Shown here: piece after piece, positions 53,601 through 60,403 of the stretch | Numbering within the stretch: the first letter of the stretch is position 1 | How the letters are laid out: each line of letters opens with the position of its first letter | NCBI GenBank assembly: GCA_018333075.1 | Contig: BORH01000012.1 | Location: 1 to 64,000, forward strand | Reading direction: 5' to 3' | Source: Heyndrickxia sporothermodurans | GTDB lineage: Bacteria > Bacillota > Bacilli > Bacillales > Bacillaceae_C | Length of the DNA: 64,000 nt | Program-made: the position numbers and the translations under genes | The notes under the pieces: generated by a model | Told to the model about the DNA's origin: nothing | Database searches by the model: none | The model's input: only the letters and a program-made list of their open reading frames with translations

Positions 53601-56600
53601 TTAGTTGAAAACTTGACAATTACAGATGAACTTCCAACAGGCCTTGAATATGTTGAAGGCAGCTTGAAAGTAAGTCATGAAGGCAAAGGTGAATTCAAAG
53701 ATGGCATAATTACCGCAAACTTTGGTGATGTGAAAGATACCGAATGGCGCACAGTCACCTTTGAAGCAACAATCAAGTCCGGCCAGTCAGGTAATAAGCT
53801 TAAAAACGTAGCCACTGTTGGCGGTGACAATATTGAAGAACCGGATAAGCCAGAAAATGAAACGACAGTGGATCCTAAAGATCCGAAGCTCGAATCCAAA
53901 AAAATAGCGGTGAACGCTGAAGAAGGCAAAGAGAAGTTCGAAGTAGGCGATACAATTGTTTATACAATCAAAACACGTAACACGGTATCCGACAGCTTGG
54001 TGAAAAACTTGACGATTTCGGATAAACTTCCAGAAGGACTCGAGTATGTCGCAGATAGCTTGAAAGTAAGTCACGATGGCAAAGGCGAGTTCAAAGATGA
54101 CCATATTATGGCGAACTTTGGTGAAGTAAGCGATACGGAATGGCGTACAGTCATCTTCGAAGCAAAAATCAAATCTGGCCAGTCTGGTAATTCTATCGAA
54201 AACATTGCCACTGTTGGTGGGGATAATATCGATGATCCAGATAAGCCAGAAGAGAAAGTGAAGGTTGATCCGAAAAATCCGAAGCTTAAATCCGAGAAAA
54301 CAGCGACGATTAAAGAGAAGGCTGAGGGCAACACAGATAAGGACCATCCAGAAGTCGGCGACACCCTTCTTTACACAATCAAGACACAAAACACAATTAC
54401 AGACAGCCTTGTGAAAAATTTGGTAATTTCTGATGAACTTCCAGAAGGCCTTGAGTATGTGGCAAAAACCTTGAAAGTCGATGGCAAGTCAGTAACCGAC
54501 GAAATGGACACTGACAATGGTCATGCAGTGGATGGCAAGATAGCTGGTCAATTTGGCGATATCACTAATACTGAGTGGCATATGATTACTTTTGAAGTAA
54601 AAGTAAAAGAAGGCCAGGCAAGCAAAGATATTAAAAATATTGCTACTGTTAAAGGCGACAATATTGATGAACCAGATAAGCCGGAAGAAGAAGTAAAAGT
54701 TTACCCGCGTGTTGCAGCGCTGGAGTCGGAGAAATCCGCTAAGAACCTAGAAGAAAGCAAGACGACATTCGAAGTGGGCGATACCATTGTTTACACAATC
54801 AAAACGCGCAACAAAGTGTCGGATAGTGAAGTGAAAAACCTGACCATTATGGATGAACTTCCAACAGGCCTCGAATATGTTGAAGGCAGCTTGAAAGTAA
54901 GCCATGAAGGCAAAGGCGAATTTAAAGATGGCAAAATTACCGCGAACTTTGGTGATGTGAAAGATACCGAATGGCGCACAGTCACCTTTGGAGCAACAAT
55001 CAAATCCGGCCAGTCAGGCAACAAGATTAAAAACGTAGCCACTGTTGGTGGTGACAACATTGAAGAGCCGGATAAGCCAGAAAATGAAACGACAGTGGAT
55101 CCAAAAGATCCAAAGCTCGAATCCAAAAAAATAGCGGTGAACGCTGAAGAAGGTAAAGAGAAATTCGAGGTGGGCGATACGATTGTTTATACAATCAAAA
55201 CACGCAACAGCGTAACGGATAGTTTAGTTGAAAACTTGAAGATTACGGATGAGCTTCCAACAGGCCTCGAATATGTTGAAGGCAGCTTGAAAGTAAGTCA
55301 CGAAGGCAAAGGTGAATTCAAAGATGGCAAAATTACGGCGAACTTTGGTGATGTGAAAGATACCGAATGGCGCACAGTCACCTTCGAGGCGAAAATCAAA
55401 TCCGGCCAGTCTGGTAAGTCTATCGAAAACGTAGCCACTGTAGGTGGGGATAATATCGATGATCCAGATAAGCCAGAAGAGAAAGTGACCGTTGATCCGA
55501 AGTATCCTGTACTAAAATCAGAAAAATCAGCGAGAATAGAGAAAAAGGCGTTTGGTAATACAGATAAGGATCGTCCAGAAGTAGGCGACACGCTTCTTTA
55601 CACCATCAAGACACAAAATACTGTTGCAGATAGTCTAGTTAAAAATCTAGTCATTTCCGACAAGCTTCCAGCAGGTTTAGAATATGTGGCGGGAAGCATA
55701 AAGGTAGATGGCAAGTCTGTCACTGATGCCAAGGATTCAGATAATGGTTATCAAGCCGACGGTACAGTAGAAGGTCAGTTCGGTGATGTAAAGGATACTG
55801 AGTGGCATACACTAGAATTTTTAGTAAAAGTGAAAGCAGGCCAAGAGGGATCTGAAATAAAAAATATTGCCAGTGTAAATGGTGACAATATTAAGCAGCC
55901 TGACAAACCAGAAACAGAAATAACAGTGAAACCACGTGATCCAGTGATCGTTCCACGTGATCCAATCATTGAATCTGAAAAAACAGCAAAAAATTTAAAA
56001 GCGAATAAGGAAACATTTGAGGTTGGCGACACCGTGGTTTATACAATTAAAGCTCGTAACAAAGTCACCGATAGTATCATAACCAACTTAGAAATTACAG
56101 ATCAGTTACCAAATGGTCTTGGATATGTAGCAGGAAGTCTGAAGGTTGATGGTCAATCGGTAACGGATACTAAGGGTGATGATAAGGGTCACTTTGTGGA
56201 TGGTGTGGTTTATGGTCAATTTGGTAATGTGTGGGATACAAACTGGCATACAGTAGAATTTCTGGCAAAAGTAAAACCAGGTCAATCTGGAACAAGTATC
56301 AAAAATATTGCCGTTGTAAATGGGGATAATGTTGATAAGCCAAGCAAGCCAGAAACAGAAGTGACAGTTCATCCACATAAACCAGTTCTAGAATCAGAAA
56401 AAACAGCGAAGAACTTGAAAAAAGGCAAAGAAAAGTACGAGGTTGGAGATACGGTCGTTTATACGATAAAGGCTCGCAATAAAGTCACTGATAGTTTAGT
56501 AGAAAACTTATCGATTATTGATAAATTACCAGCTGGGTTATCCTATGTTGAAGGCAGCTTGAAAGTAAGCCATAAAGGAACAGGCCAAATCAAAGACGGA

Positions 56601-57401
56601 AAAATTGTTGCTCATTTTGGTAATGTGAAAGATACCGAATGGCGTACAGTGACATTTGAAGCAAAGATTAAGTCTGGTCAATCAGGTAAAGAGATTAAAA
56701 ATATTGCGATGGTAGATGGTGGTAATATTACACAACCAGACAAGCCGGAAACAGAAGTAACTGTTTATCCACACAAACCAGTTCTTGAATCAGAAAAAAC
56801 AGCGAAGAACTTGAAAAAAGGTAAAGAAAAGTATGAAGTTGGAGATACGGTCGTTTATACGATAAAGGCTCGCAATAAAGTCACTGATAGTTTAGTAGAA
56901 AACTTATCGATTATTGATAAATTACCAGCTGGACTATCCTATGTAGAAGGTAGTTTGAAAGTGAGTCATAAAGGAACAGGCCAAATCAAAGACGGAAAGA
57001 TTGTTGCTCATTTTGGTGATGTGAAAGATACTGAATGGCGTACAGTCTCATTCGAAGTTAAAATTAAATCTGGTCAATCAGGCAAGGAAATTAAAAACAT
57101 TGCGATCGTAGATGGTGATAATGTAAACACACCTCAAAAACCGGAAGAGGAAATAAAGATTGATAATCCTCATCCTTCTAAAGGTGAACATCCATCAAAA
57201 GATGGTCACCCATCTACAGATGATCAGAATACGAACATTCATAAGAAACCAAATCCGTCATCTCCTTCAAAGGATAAGGAAACATCGCTTCCGAAAACAG
57301 GTGATTCAGATGACACTCTTATGGTAACAGCAGGAGTTCTTCTTCTTTTAGTCAGTGCATTTAGTATAGTGGCTACAAAAAGAAGAAAGGACAATAGATA
57401 A
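47628..57401 (+). CDS. Giant LPXTG surface protein with lectin domain and DUF11-like repeats
   Basis: This 3,257-residue cell-wall adhesin starts at 47628 (MASFSLYPRKKKKK), with AAAGGAGAAG upstream. A signal peptide (1-42) is followed by an isopeptide-type D2-like domain (about 50-205) and a charged Ser/Lys/Glu linker. An L-type bacterial lectin domain follows (about 245-490; GPSDGLTFTLQTG, PSFAVKYDTFLN), then an Ig-like domain (about 495-600). Next come two copies of a jelly-roll-like module (VALINGSFE ... DNIFLGTE), each joined to a DUF11-like domain (604-1263), then 14 tandem DUF11-like repeats (1264-3178). A Pro/Lys/His-rich wall-spanning stretch ends in LPKTG (3221-3225), a hydrophobic helix and KRRKDNR. 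It probably binds carbohydrates and projects far from the cell. Its sortase gene follows. Confidence 0.93.
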   Translation: MASFSLYPRKKKKKFPKALTLLMAFLLIFNGMLPSALIGKVHSVEKAPIEQPKISKDVDGETSKEISKEQEFTYNVNVVLPKDIANYETMVISDDLDQRLDAQGTSVMIDGKTGDTLKTVVDGQNVSLTLKKEEIEELVGKEVKLQITTQVKENAATGEKIDNVAQVVINDNVEMETNPVVVTPIDVENKSSESESKDEKKSTEESTKKTQEKTIEEKKDEAKASSVEPNTKNIAIANSKEMAVNTDNKWLTYKFDAFSNDTVNQLFAVHGAANVPAGSNFIRLTPTTTEQSGAVFIKNEICPKNNYSFSTAFSFSMNNPSAQGPSDGLTFTLQTGTSSQLSVGGGLGYYGIQPSFAVKYDTFLNTVYNDPSANYIGLAENGTVTNKPGWYTDLDQYNSVNGTNYVLSNGTKYYTWIDYDGLSKNVQVRLGTSPDRANAKKVLDVNNIDLGTIFNGKPIHAGFTASTGYPNSENHDIYSWYFVNDYAPLATLNPQNDYKQAPNSVKLKTEPTSEPGVHKVTATLLDPLGNPVPDASLDSFTTTVGELAGPNGEPVADLVSDADGKIHAVLKNADHSKDIKISATVGCANDSTTIPATDQPPDSCGTPVALINGSFEEPPGRGSMNGSFGYYETEVPGWKTTDDTGGVKWIEIWDYKEGYPEGIVDKYPAPPDGNRYAELNASGNGMLYQDVKTTPGQTIYWRLSHKGLYGVDTMQLRIGPVTNNPYDTVVQQQMSDGNAAWGTYSGTYNVPKGQTMTRFGFEAVSTSNGSLGHGNHLDNIFLGTEACVKAEKTVSPSGDVLPGDELTYKVKVKNSGGDVAANAVFEDAIPEGTEYVPGSMKILNGPNAGDLTDADDKDRGKFDGKKVTIQLGDLPNTANLPDGITVQFKVKALESHAGKAVANKAQINYKNLLKNENESTNTNEVTNNIIKFPDLNPCSSPVSLINGSFENGAAIGTAPDPYGNKPGFYFYPSEVPGWKTTDKAIEIWNYATNRPAGANSYPAPPDGNRFAELNAFNAGMLYQDVKTTPGQTIYWRLSHMGRSGVDTMQVRIGAVTSNPYDTVVQKQISDDKTAWGTYTGSYTVPAGQTTTRFGFEAVSSASGSVGNGNFLDNIFLGTEPCVTSEKTVSPSGDVLPGDELTYNVTVKNSGGDVAANTIIEDAIPEGTEYVPGSMKILNGPNAGNLTDEEDSDRGKSDGKKVTINLGDLPNSINLLDGITVQFKVKALSSQAGKSAINKAQVKYKNLLKNEDEELETNEVTTPIKYKEPILKSEKSATIKEKGKENTDQDHPEVGDTLLYTIKTQNTVSDSLVKNLVISDKLPEGLEYVADSLKVDGKSVTDEKDTDNGHQVDGNIVGQFGDITDTEWHTITFEVKVKEGQASKDIKNIATVDGDNIDEPDKPEEEVKVYPRIAALESEKSAKNLEEGKTTFEVGDTIVYTIKTRNKVSDSEVKNLTIIDELPTGLEYVEGSLKVSHEGKGEFKDGKITANFGDVKDTEWRTVTFEAKIKTGKSGKSIENIATVGGDNIDEPDKPEEKVKVDPKNPKLKSEKTATIKEKAEGNTDKDHPEVGDTLLYTIKTQNTITDSLVKNLVISDELPEGLEYVAKTLKVDGKSVTDEMDTDNGHAVDGKIAGQFGDITNTEWHMITFEVKVKEGQASKDIKNVATVKGDNIDEPDKPEEEVKVYPRIAALESEKSAKNLEEGKTTFEVGDTIAYTIKTRNKVSDSEVKNLTIMDELPTGLEYVEGSLKVSHEGKGEFKDGKITANFGDVKDTEWHTVTFEATIKSGQSGNKIKNVATVGGDNIEEPDKPENETTVDPKDPKLESEKIAVNAEEGKEKFEVGDTIVYTIKTRNTVSDSLVKNLTITDELPTGLEYVEGSLKVSQEGKGEFKDGKITANFGDVKDTEWRTVTFEATIKSGQQSNKLKNVATVGGDNIEEPDKPENETTVDPKDPKLESQKIAVNAEEGKGKFEAGDTIVYTIKTRNSVADSLVENLTITDELPTGLEYVEGSLKVSHEGKGEFKDGIITANFGDVKDTEWRTVTFEATIKSGQSGNKLKNVATVGGDNIEEPDKPENETTVDPKDPKLESKKIAVNAEEGKEKFEVGDTIVYTIKTRNTVSDSLVKNLTISDKLPEGLEYVADSLKVSHDGKGEFKDDHIMANFGEVSDTEWRTVIFEAKIKSGQSGNSIENIATVGGDNIDDPDKPEEKVKVDPKNPKLKSEKTATIKEKAEGNTDKDHPEVGDTLLYTIKTQNTITDSLVKNLVISDELPEGLEYVAKTLKVDGKSVTDEMDTDNGHAVDGKIAGQFGDITNTEWHMITFEVKVKEGQASKDIKNIATVKGDNIDEPDKPEEEVKVYPRVAALESEKSAKNLEESKTTFEVGDTIVYTIKTRNKVSDSEVKNLTIMDELPTGLEYVEGSLKVSHEGKGEFKDGKITANFGDVKDTEWRTVTFGATIKSGQSGNKIKNVATVGGDNIEEPDKPENETTVDPKDPKLESKKIAVNAEEGKEKFEVGDTIVYTIKTRNSVTDSLVENLKITDELPTGLEYVEGSLKVSHEGKGEFKDGKITANFGDVKDTEWRTVTFEAKIKSGQSGKSIENVATVGGDNIDDPDKPEEKVTVDPKYPVLKSEKSARIEKKAFGNTDKDRPEVGDTLLYTIKTQNTVADSLVKNLVISDKLPAGLEYVAGSIKVDGKSVTDAKDSDNGYQADGTVEGQFGDVKDTEWHTLEFLVKVKAGQEGSEIKNIASVNGDNIKQPDKPETEITVKPRDPVIVPRDPIIESEKTAKNLKANKETFEVGDTVVYTIKARNKVTDSIITNLEITDQLPNGLGYVAGSLKVDGQSVTDTKGDDKGHFVDGVVYGQFGNVWDTNWHTVEFLAKVKPGQSGTSIKNIAVVNGDNVDKPSKPETEVTVHPHKPVLESEKTAKNLKKGKEKYEVGDTVVYTIKARNKVTDSLVENLSIIDKLPAGLSYVEGSLKVSHKGTGQIKDGKIVAHFGNVKDTEWRTVTFEAKIKSGQSGKEIKNIAMVDGGNITQPDKPETEVTVYPHKPVLESEKTAKNLKKGKEKYEVGDTVVYTIKARNKVTDSLVENLSIIDKLPAGLSYVEGSLKVSHKGTGQIKDGKIVAHFGDVKDTEWRTVSFEVKIKSGQSGKEIKNIAIVDGDNVNTPQKPEEEIKIDNPHPSKGEHPSKDGHPSTDDQNTNIHKKPNPSSPSKDKETSLPKTGDSDDTLMVTAGVLLLLVSAFSIVATKRRKDNR
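51418..57160 (+). repeat. Fourteen tandem DUF11-like repeats inside the adhesin gene
   Basis: Two repeat types alternate irregularly: A (about 145 residues, with VDGKSVTD) as repeats 1, 3, 8, 11 and a variant at 12, and B (about 132 residues, with VSHEGKGEFKDG) as the rest. Each has SEK near the start, VGDT, YTIK and a closing ATVxGDN, residues that could form isopeptide bonds. The stretch from 52262 recurs at 54281, offset 2,019 bases or exactly one A plus four B units. The last two repeats differ little and are 396 bases apart. Repeats 2-10 use GC-richer codons than repeats 12-14. Confidence 0.9.
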
Positions 57402-57409
57402 ATAGTTAT

Positions 57410-57444
57410 GCACCTGATCATTTTATTGTGATCAGGTGCTTTCT
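57410..57444 (+). terminator. Adhesin terminator
   Basis: GCACCTGATCA pairs perfectly with TGATCAGGTGC across 8 bases, followed by TTTCTTA. The short T run may allow read-through into the sortase gene 46 bases on. Half of this hairpin is duplicated at 45885. Confidence 0.8.
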
Positions 57445-57484
57445 TAAAATGTTGTAAAAAGTATAAGGAATGGAGAAAAGAAAA

Positions 57485-58123
57485 ATGTGGAGAAAATTAT
57501 TCATCTTTTTACTTATAATAATAGGCGTTTTTCTAATATGCTCTCCTTTCATTAAAGAAGTGGTTATTAATTATATGAGCACACATTTTAAACCAACAGA
57601 GTTAACAGCAGGTCAGCTAGAGGAAAATAATAGCCGAAGAGCGACTTTTGATTACGAAGCCATTAAGCCTCCATCTGTGATTGAAACGATTAAAGGAAGT
57701 ACAGGCTTTGATAAGGAGGCATTAATTGGTCAAATAACCATCAAAAGTATTCAACTAAAACTTCCGATTTTAAAAGGAATGACCAATCAAAACTTACTAG
57801 TTGGTGCAACAACTATGCGCGGGGATCAAATGATGGGTGAAGGAAATTATTTATTAGCAGGCCATCATATGAAGAATCCACGTTTATTATTCAGTCCCTT
57901 AATGAATATTAAGCAAGGGGCAATAGTTGAATTAACAGATTTGAAGAAGATATATATATATGAAATTATCGAAAAAAAGATTATAAGTGAAAATGAAATA
58001 GATGTTCTTCAAGAGAAAAAAGATAAGCAATTAACACTTATCACATGTGATAAAGCTACTGAAACAAATAAGAGGTTAATGGTTAAAGGGAAGTTAATAA
58101 AAGTAGAATCCTATAACAGCTAA
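57485..58123 (+). CDS. srtA: Class A sortase
   Basis: This 212-residue transpeptidase cleaves LPXTG between Thr and Gly and attaches the protein to peptidoglycan. It has an N-terminal membrane anchor (about 4-22). Its catalytic residues are His127 in LAGHHMKN, Cys188 in TLITCDKA and Arg in NKRLMVKG. ATG 57485, with GGAGAAAAG upstream, is preferred over ATG 57470, which would have no room for a ribosome binding site. Its position right behind the giant adhesin suggests a dedicated partnership, although class A enzymes usually serve many substrates. Confidence 0.93.
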   Translation: MWRKLFIFLLIIIGVFLICSPFIKEVVINYMSTHFKPTELTAGQLEENNSRRATFDYEAIKPPSVIETIKGSTGFDKEALIGQITIKSIQLKLPILKGMTNQNLLVGATTMRGDQMMGEGNYLLAGHHMKNPRLLFSPLMNIKQGAIVELTDLKKIYIYEIIEKKIISENEIDVLQEKKDKQLTLITCDKATETNKRLMVKGKLIKVESYNS

Positions 58124-58160
58124 TAGATAATCATATAAATATAGTTGATTAAAATTCAAG

Positions 58161-58190
58161 CCGACACTAAATGGAGGAGTGTCGGTTTTT
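58161..58190 (+). terminator. Sortase gene terminator
   Basis: CCGACACT pairs with AGTGTCGG across a 9-base loop, followed by six T. Confidence 0.9.
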
Positions 58191-58261
58191 TCCTTTTAAG
58201 CTATAATAATCCTATCACTTTGTAATGGATGTAAAAAAAAGGCTATTAAAGGAGAACGTGT

Positions 58262-58753
58262 ATGCAGCAATATGAATACTTGATGATTTTTTTTTGCTTA
58301 GCTATTACATTACATAATTTAGAAGAAGCATTATGGTTGCCAGCGTGGTCACAGCAACCATCAAGATTTCAGAAAAAAGTAGCAGCTAATGAGTTTCATT
58401 TTGCAGTGATTGTGATTACTGGATTAGCATATTTAGCTACATTTAGTTATTTATATTTCCCAATGTCGAATGTTGTGGAATGGATATTTATTGGCTTTGT
58501 AGGCTCGATGATTGTCAATGCGATATTTCCACATTTAATTGCAACAATCGTAATGAAAAAATATGCTCCAGGTCTTTTAACCGGTATCATACTAAACATT
58601 CCGATTAACTCTTTAATCCTTTATAAACTATATGTAATAGATTTAATTTCTTTAAAAGAGATTATTTTTTCGACAATTATCGTTGGTTTTATTTTAATTG
58701 CAATAATTCCTATTCTATTTAAAATAGGAAGGAAAACATTATCAGTTCAATAA
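58262..58753 (+). CDS. HXXEE-domain membrane protein
   Basis: This 163-residue protein with about five membrane helices carries the defining HNLEE motif at residues 19-23 (ITLHNLEEALW) and the second family segment EFHFAVIVITG with a conserved His. The family is uncharacterised; paired His and Glu inside helices suggest a metal site. RBS AAAGGAG. It is monocistronic, with its own terminator. Confidence 0.82.
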   Translation: MQQYEYLMIFFCLAITLHNLEEALWLPAWSQQPSRFQKKVAANEFHFAVIVITGLAYLATFSYLYFPMSNVVEWIFIGFVGSMIVNAIFPHLIATIVMKKYAPGLLTGIILNIPINSLILYKLYVIDLISLKEIIFSTIIVGFILIAIIPILFKIGRKTLSVQ

Positions 58754-58801
58754 TCAGTTATAACAAGGGATAGACATAAATATATGTTTTCGAATAAAAA
58801 C

Positions 58802-58829
58802 GACACAATTATTCAATTGTGTCATTTTT
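58802..58829 (+). terminator. Terminator after the HXXEE gene
   Basis: GACACAATT pairs with AATTGTGTC around ATTC, followed by ATTTTTA; A and T tracts on both sides make it usable in both directions. Confidence 0.88.
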
Positions 58830-58881
58830 AAATACTTGATGCTTTTTTGACTGATTACTTATAAATCATTCTCCAATAGAA

Positions 58882-59265
58882 TCAGTTAGTCTCTTTTTTC
58901 TTTTCTTGAGACTCATTCGTAGGTATGATTGAGGTCTCTTCGTCTTCTACAGTTTCTTCCGCTTCCGTTTGTTTTTTATCTGTTTCCATCGTTTCACATT
59001 CATAAAGCTCAAATAATTGAACAAACTCATTGATGACCATTTCAATGGCTTTCAACTCACCGACAAGAATGGGATTAATAGATTGAAGCTCTGGTGATTC
59101 TAATTGTTGTTTAAGTGTAGAACGTTTTAAATTCATCATTTCTAAAAAGGCGATGGCTCTTCCACGGCGAAACGTTTTTGCACCACGCGGGTGTTCTTTT
59201 CGCTTGTGACCTTCACCACGGTGATGTCTGTCTTTATTATGGCCTCTATATCCTTCATTTCTCAT
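58882..59265 (-). CDS. Conserved Bacillus hypothetical protein under a palindromic operator
   Basis: This 127-residue protein starts at ATG 59265 behind AAAGGGAG. The N-terminus is rich in His, Arg, Lys and Gly (GYRGHNKDRHHRGEGHKRKE). The middle is a conserved helical segment, TFRRGRAIAFLEMMNLKRST followed by LQSINPILVGELKAIE, and the tail is acidic. I recall similar small proteins in many Bacillus genomes with unreliable names, and I do not know the function. The His-rich start could bind metal. Two 18-bp palindromes directly upstream indicate tight transcriptional control. Confidence 0.65.
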   Translation of the reverse strand: MRNEGYRGHNKDRHHRGEGHKRKEHPRGAKTFRRGRAIAFLEMMNLKRSTLKQQLESPELQSINPILVGELKAIEMVINEFVQLFELYECETMETDKKQTEAEETVEDEETSIIPTNESQEKKKETN

Positions 59266-59283
59266 AAAAAACTCCCTTTCTGT

Positions 59284-59301
59284 TGTATACATTCGTATAC
59301 A
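59284..59301. promoter_or_regulatory. Palindromic operator 1
   Basis: TGTATACATTCGTATACA, a TGTATAC-N4-GTATACA palindrome, 19 bases before the start codon of the minus-strand gene at 59265. Confidence 0.7.
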
Positions 59302-59318
59302 TTGTGGTGTGTTTGTAT

Positions 59319-59336
59319 TGTATACAAATGTATACA
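59319..59336. promoter_or_regulatory. Palindromic operator 2
   Basis: TGTATACAAATGTATACA, the same palindrome, centred 35 bases from operator 1. The regulator that binds is not identified. Confidence 0.7.
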
Positions 59337-59410
59337 AAAAGTCAATGGAGAAAAATACTATTAATCTTTTTCAATAGATCTGTTTAGTCCTGCTCTACTA
59401 GTACAATAAA

Positions 59411-59434
59411 AAAGCTGCCCAAAATGGCAGCTGT
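59411..59434 (-). terminator. amj terminator
   Basis: AGCTGCC pairs with GGCAGCT; on the minus strand a run of T follows. It lies 30 bases after the amj stop. Confidence 0.85.
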
Positions 59435-59461
59435 ATTCTTAACAATTGAACAGAGAACTCT

Positions 59462-60277
59462 TTAAATTAACTTGGCAAACCAAGCTACATAATAGGCAGC
59501 AGGGATAAATAAAAGCTGAGCGACAATTGTACCCACTAATTTTGAACTGACCATAGTTAATGAGTAACTCTTTAAGTAAATATAATGACTTTGTTTTTTC
59601 ATTACTTTATCAGCTAATACGGAAGCTTTAGGGTCAATAAACAACGTTAACAAAATAGTTGCAATCCCATTGATAATTCCAGATGACAATAGTGCAGCCT
59701 GTGAATATTCAGGAACTAACATCGATGCATAAATAGAAGAAAGAACACCGATAGTAAATACTGCTGAAATAATAACATTTATCACAAAGAGGCGTTTAGG
59801 TATCGTTTTTAAAGTGATTCCTTTTAAAAATGTCAGTCTAGGAAGCCTAAAGCACATGAAAACCTTTTTAAAGCCCTTACGATTAAAATGCTGGATAAAT
59901 AATGCGATAATTGAACCATTTTGATTGGATAATTGAACAATAGCTCTTGAAAAGATATTTATGAATGTCGGAAATAGCAGTATTCCAAACAGAACTCCAA
60001 CGGTTGTTACTAAGATTAAAATTCTATACTGTTCCTCGATAAAACTTAATGGGTTTGAGTCTTCCGGTACTTCTGCAATAAGTTTTGCTGTAAGAGGTTG
60101 CTGGATCATAGTGGAGAGCCTTGAAACAATCACCAAAGTACTAAATAAAGATAAGGAAGTGGCAATTAATTTTACCCTTGCTCCCGAAATCCTAGTTGAA
60201 TAAGCTAGCGTTTCAATCATTGTAATGATTAATAAAAATAAAGCAATAATAATTACTTTACCTGTAATTAATTCCAT
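59462..60277 (-). CDS. amj: Lipid II flippase Amj
   Basis: This 271-residue membrane protein has about seven helices and matches B. subtilis Amj (YdaH, about 270 residues), the alternate to MurJ that flips lipid II across the membrane. Recognisable stretches are MIETLAYSTRISGARVKLIA near 20, FPTFINIFSRAI near 105 and GIATILLTLFIDPKASVLAD near 208. In B. subtilis amj is induced by envelope stress through SigM; I do not see a clear SigM promoter here. A SigA-like TATAAT lies about 30 bases before the ATG on its strand. Confidence 0.88.
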   Translation of the reverse strand: MELITGKVIIIALFLLIITMIETLAYSTRISGARVKLIATSLSLFSTLVIVSRLSTMIQQPLTAKLIAEVPEDSNPLSFIEEQYRILILVTTVGVLFGILLFPTFINIFSRAIVQLSNQNGSIIALFIQHFNRKGFKKVFMCFRLPRLTFLKGITLKTIPKRLFVINVIISAVFTIGVLSSIYASMLVPEYSQAALLSSGIINGIATILLTLFIDPKASVLADKVMKKQSHYIYLKSYSLTMVSSKLVGTIVAQLLFIPAAYYVAWFAKLI

Positions 60278-60403
60278 ATGTATCCCCTTTGTAAATTTTT
60301 CACAGATACATTATAACACTAATTGCATAATTCCGAATTATAAATATGGTTAGGTCTCAGACACTATAAGGTATCCCCTTATGCTATTTGTATTTCTTTC
60401 CTA

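Noticed and set aside
51990-56378. Many minus-strand ORFs up to 200 codons inside the adhesin gene
   Set aside because: They repeat with the period of the sense repeats and mirror its codon pattern; none has start signals or a family.
51418-57160. Could the regular repeats be a CRISPR array?
   Set aside because: The units are 132-145 codons long, in frame, and code for protein domains. I saw no short direct repeats with unique spacers anywhere in the window.
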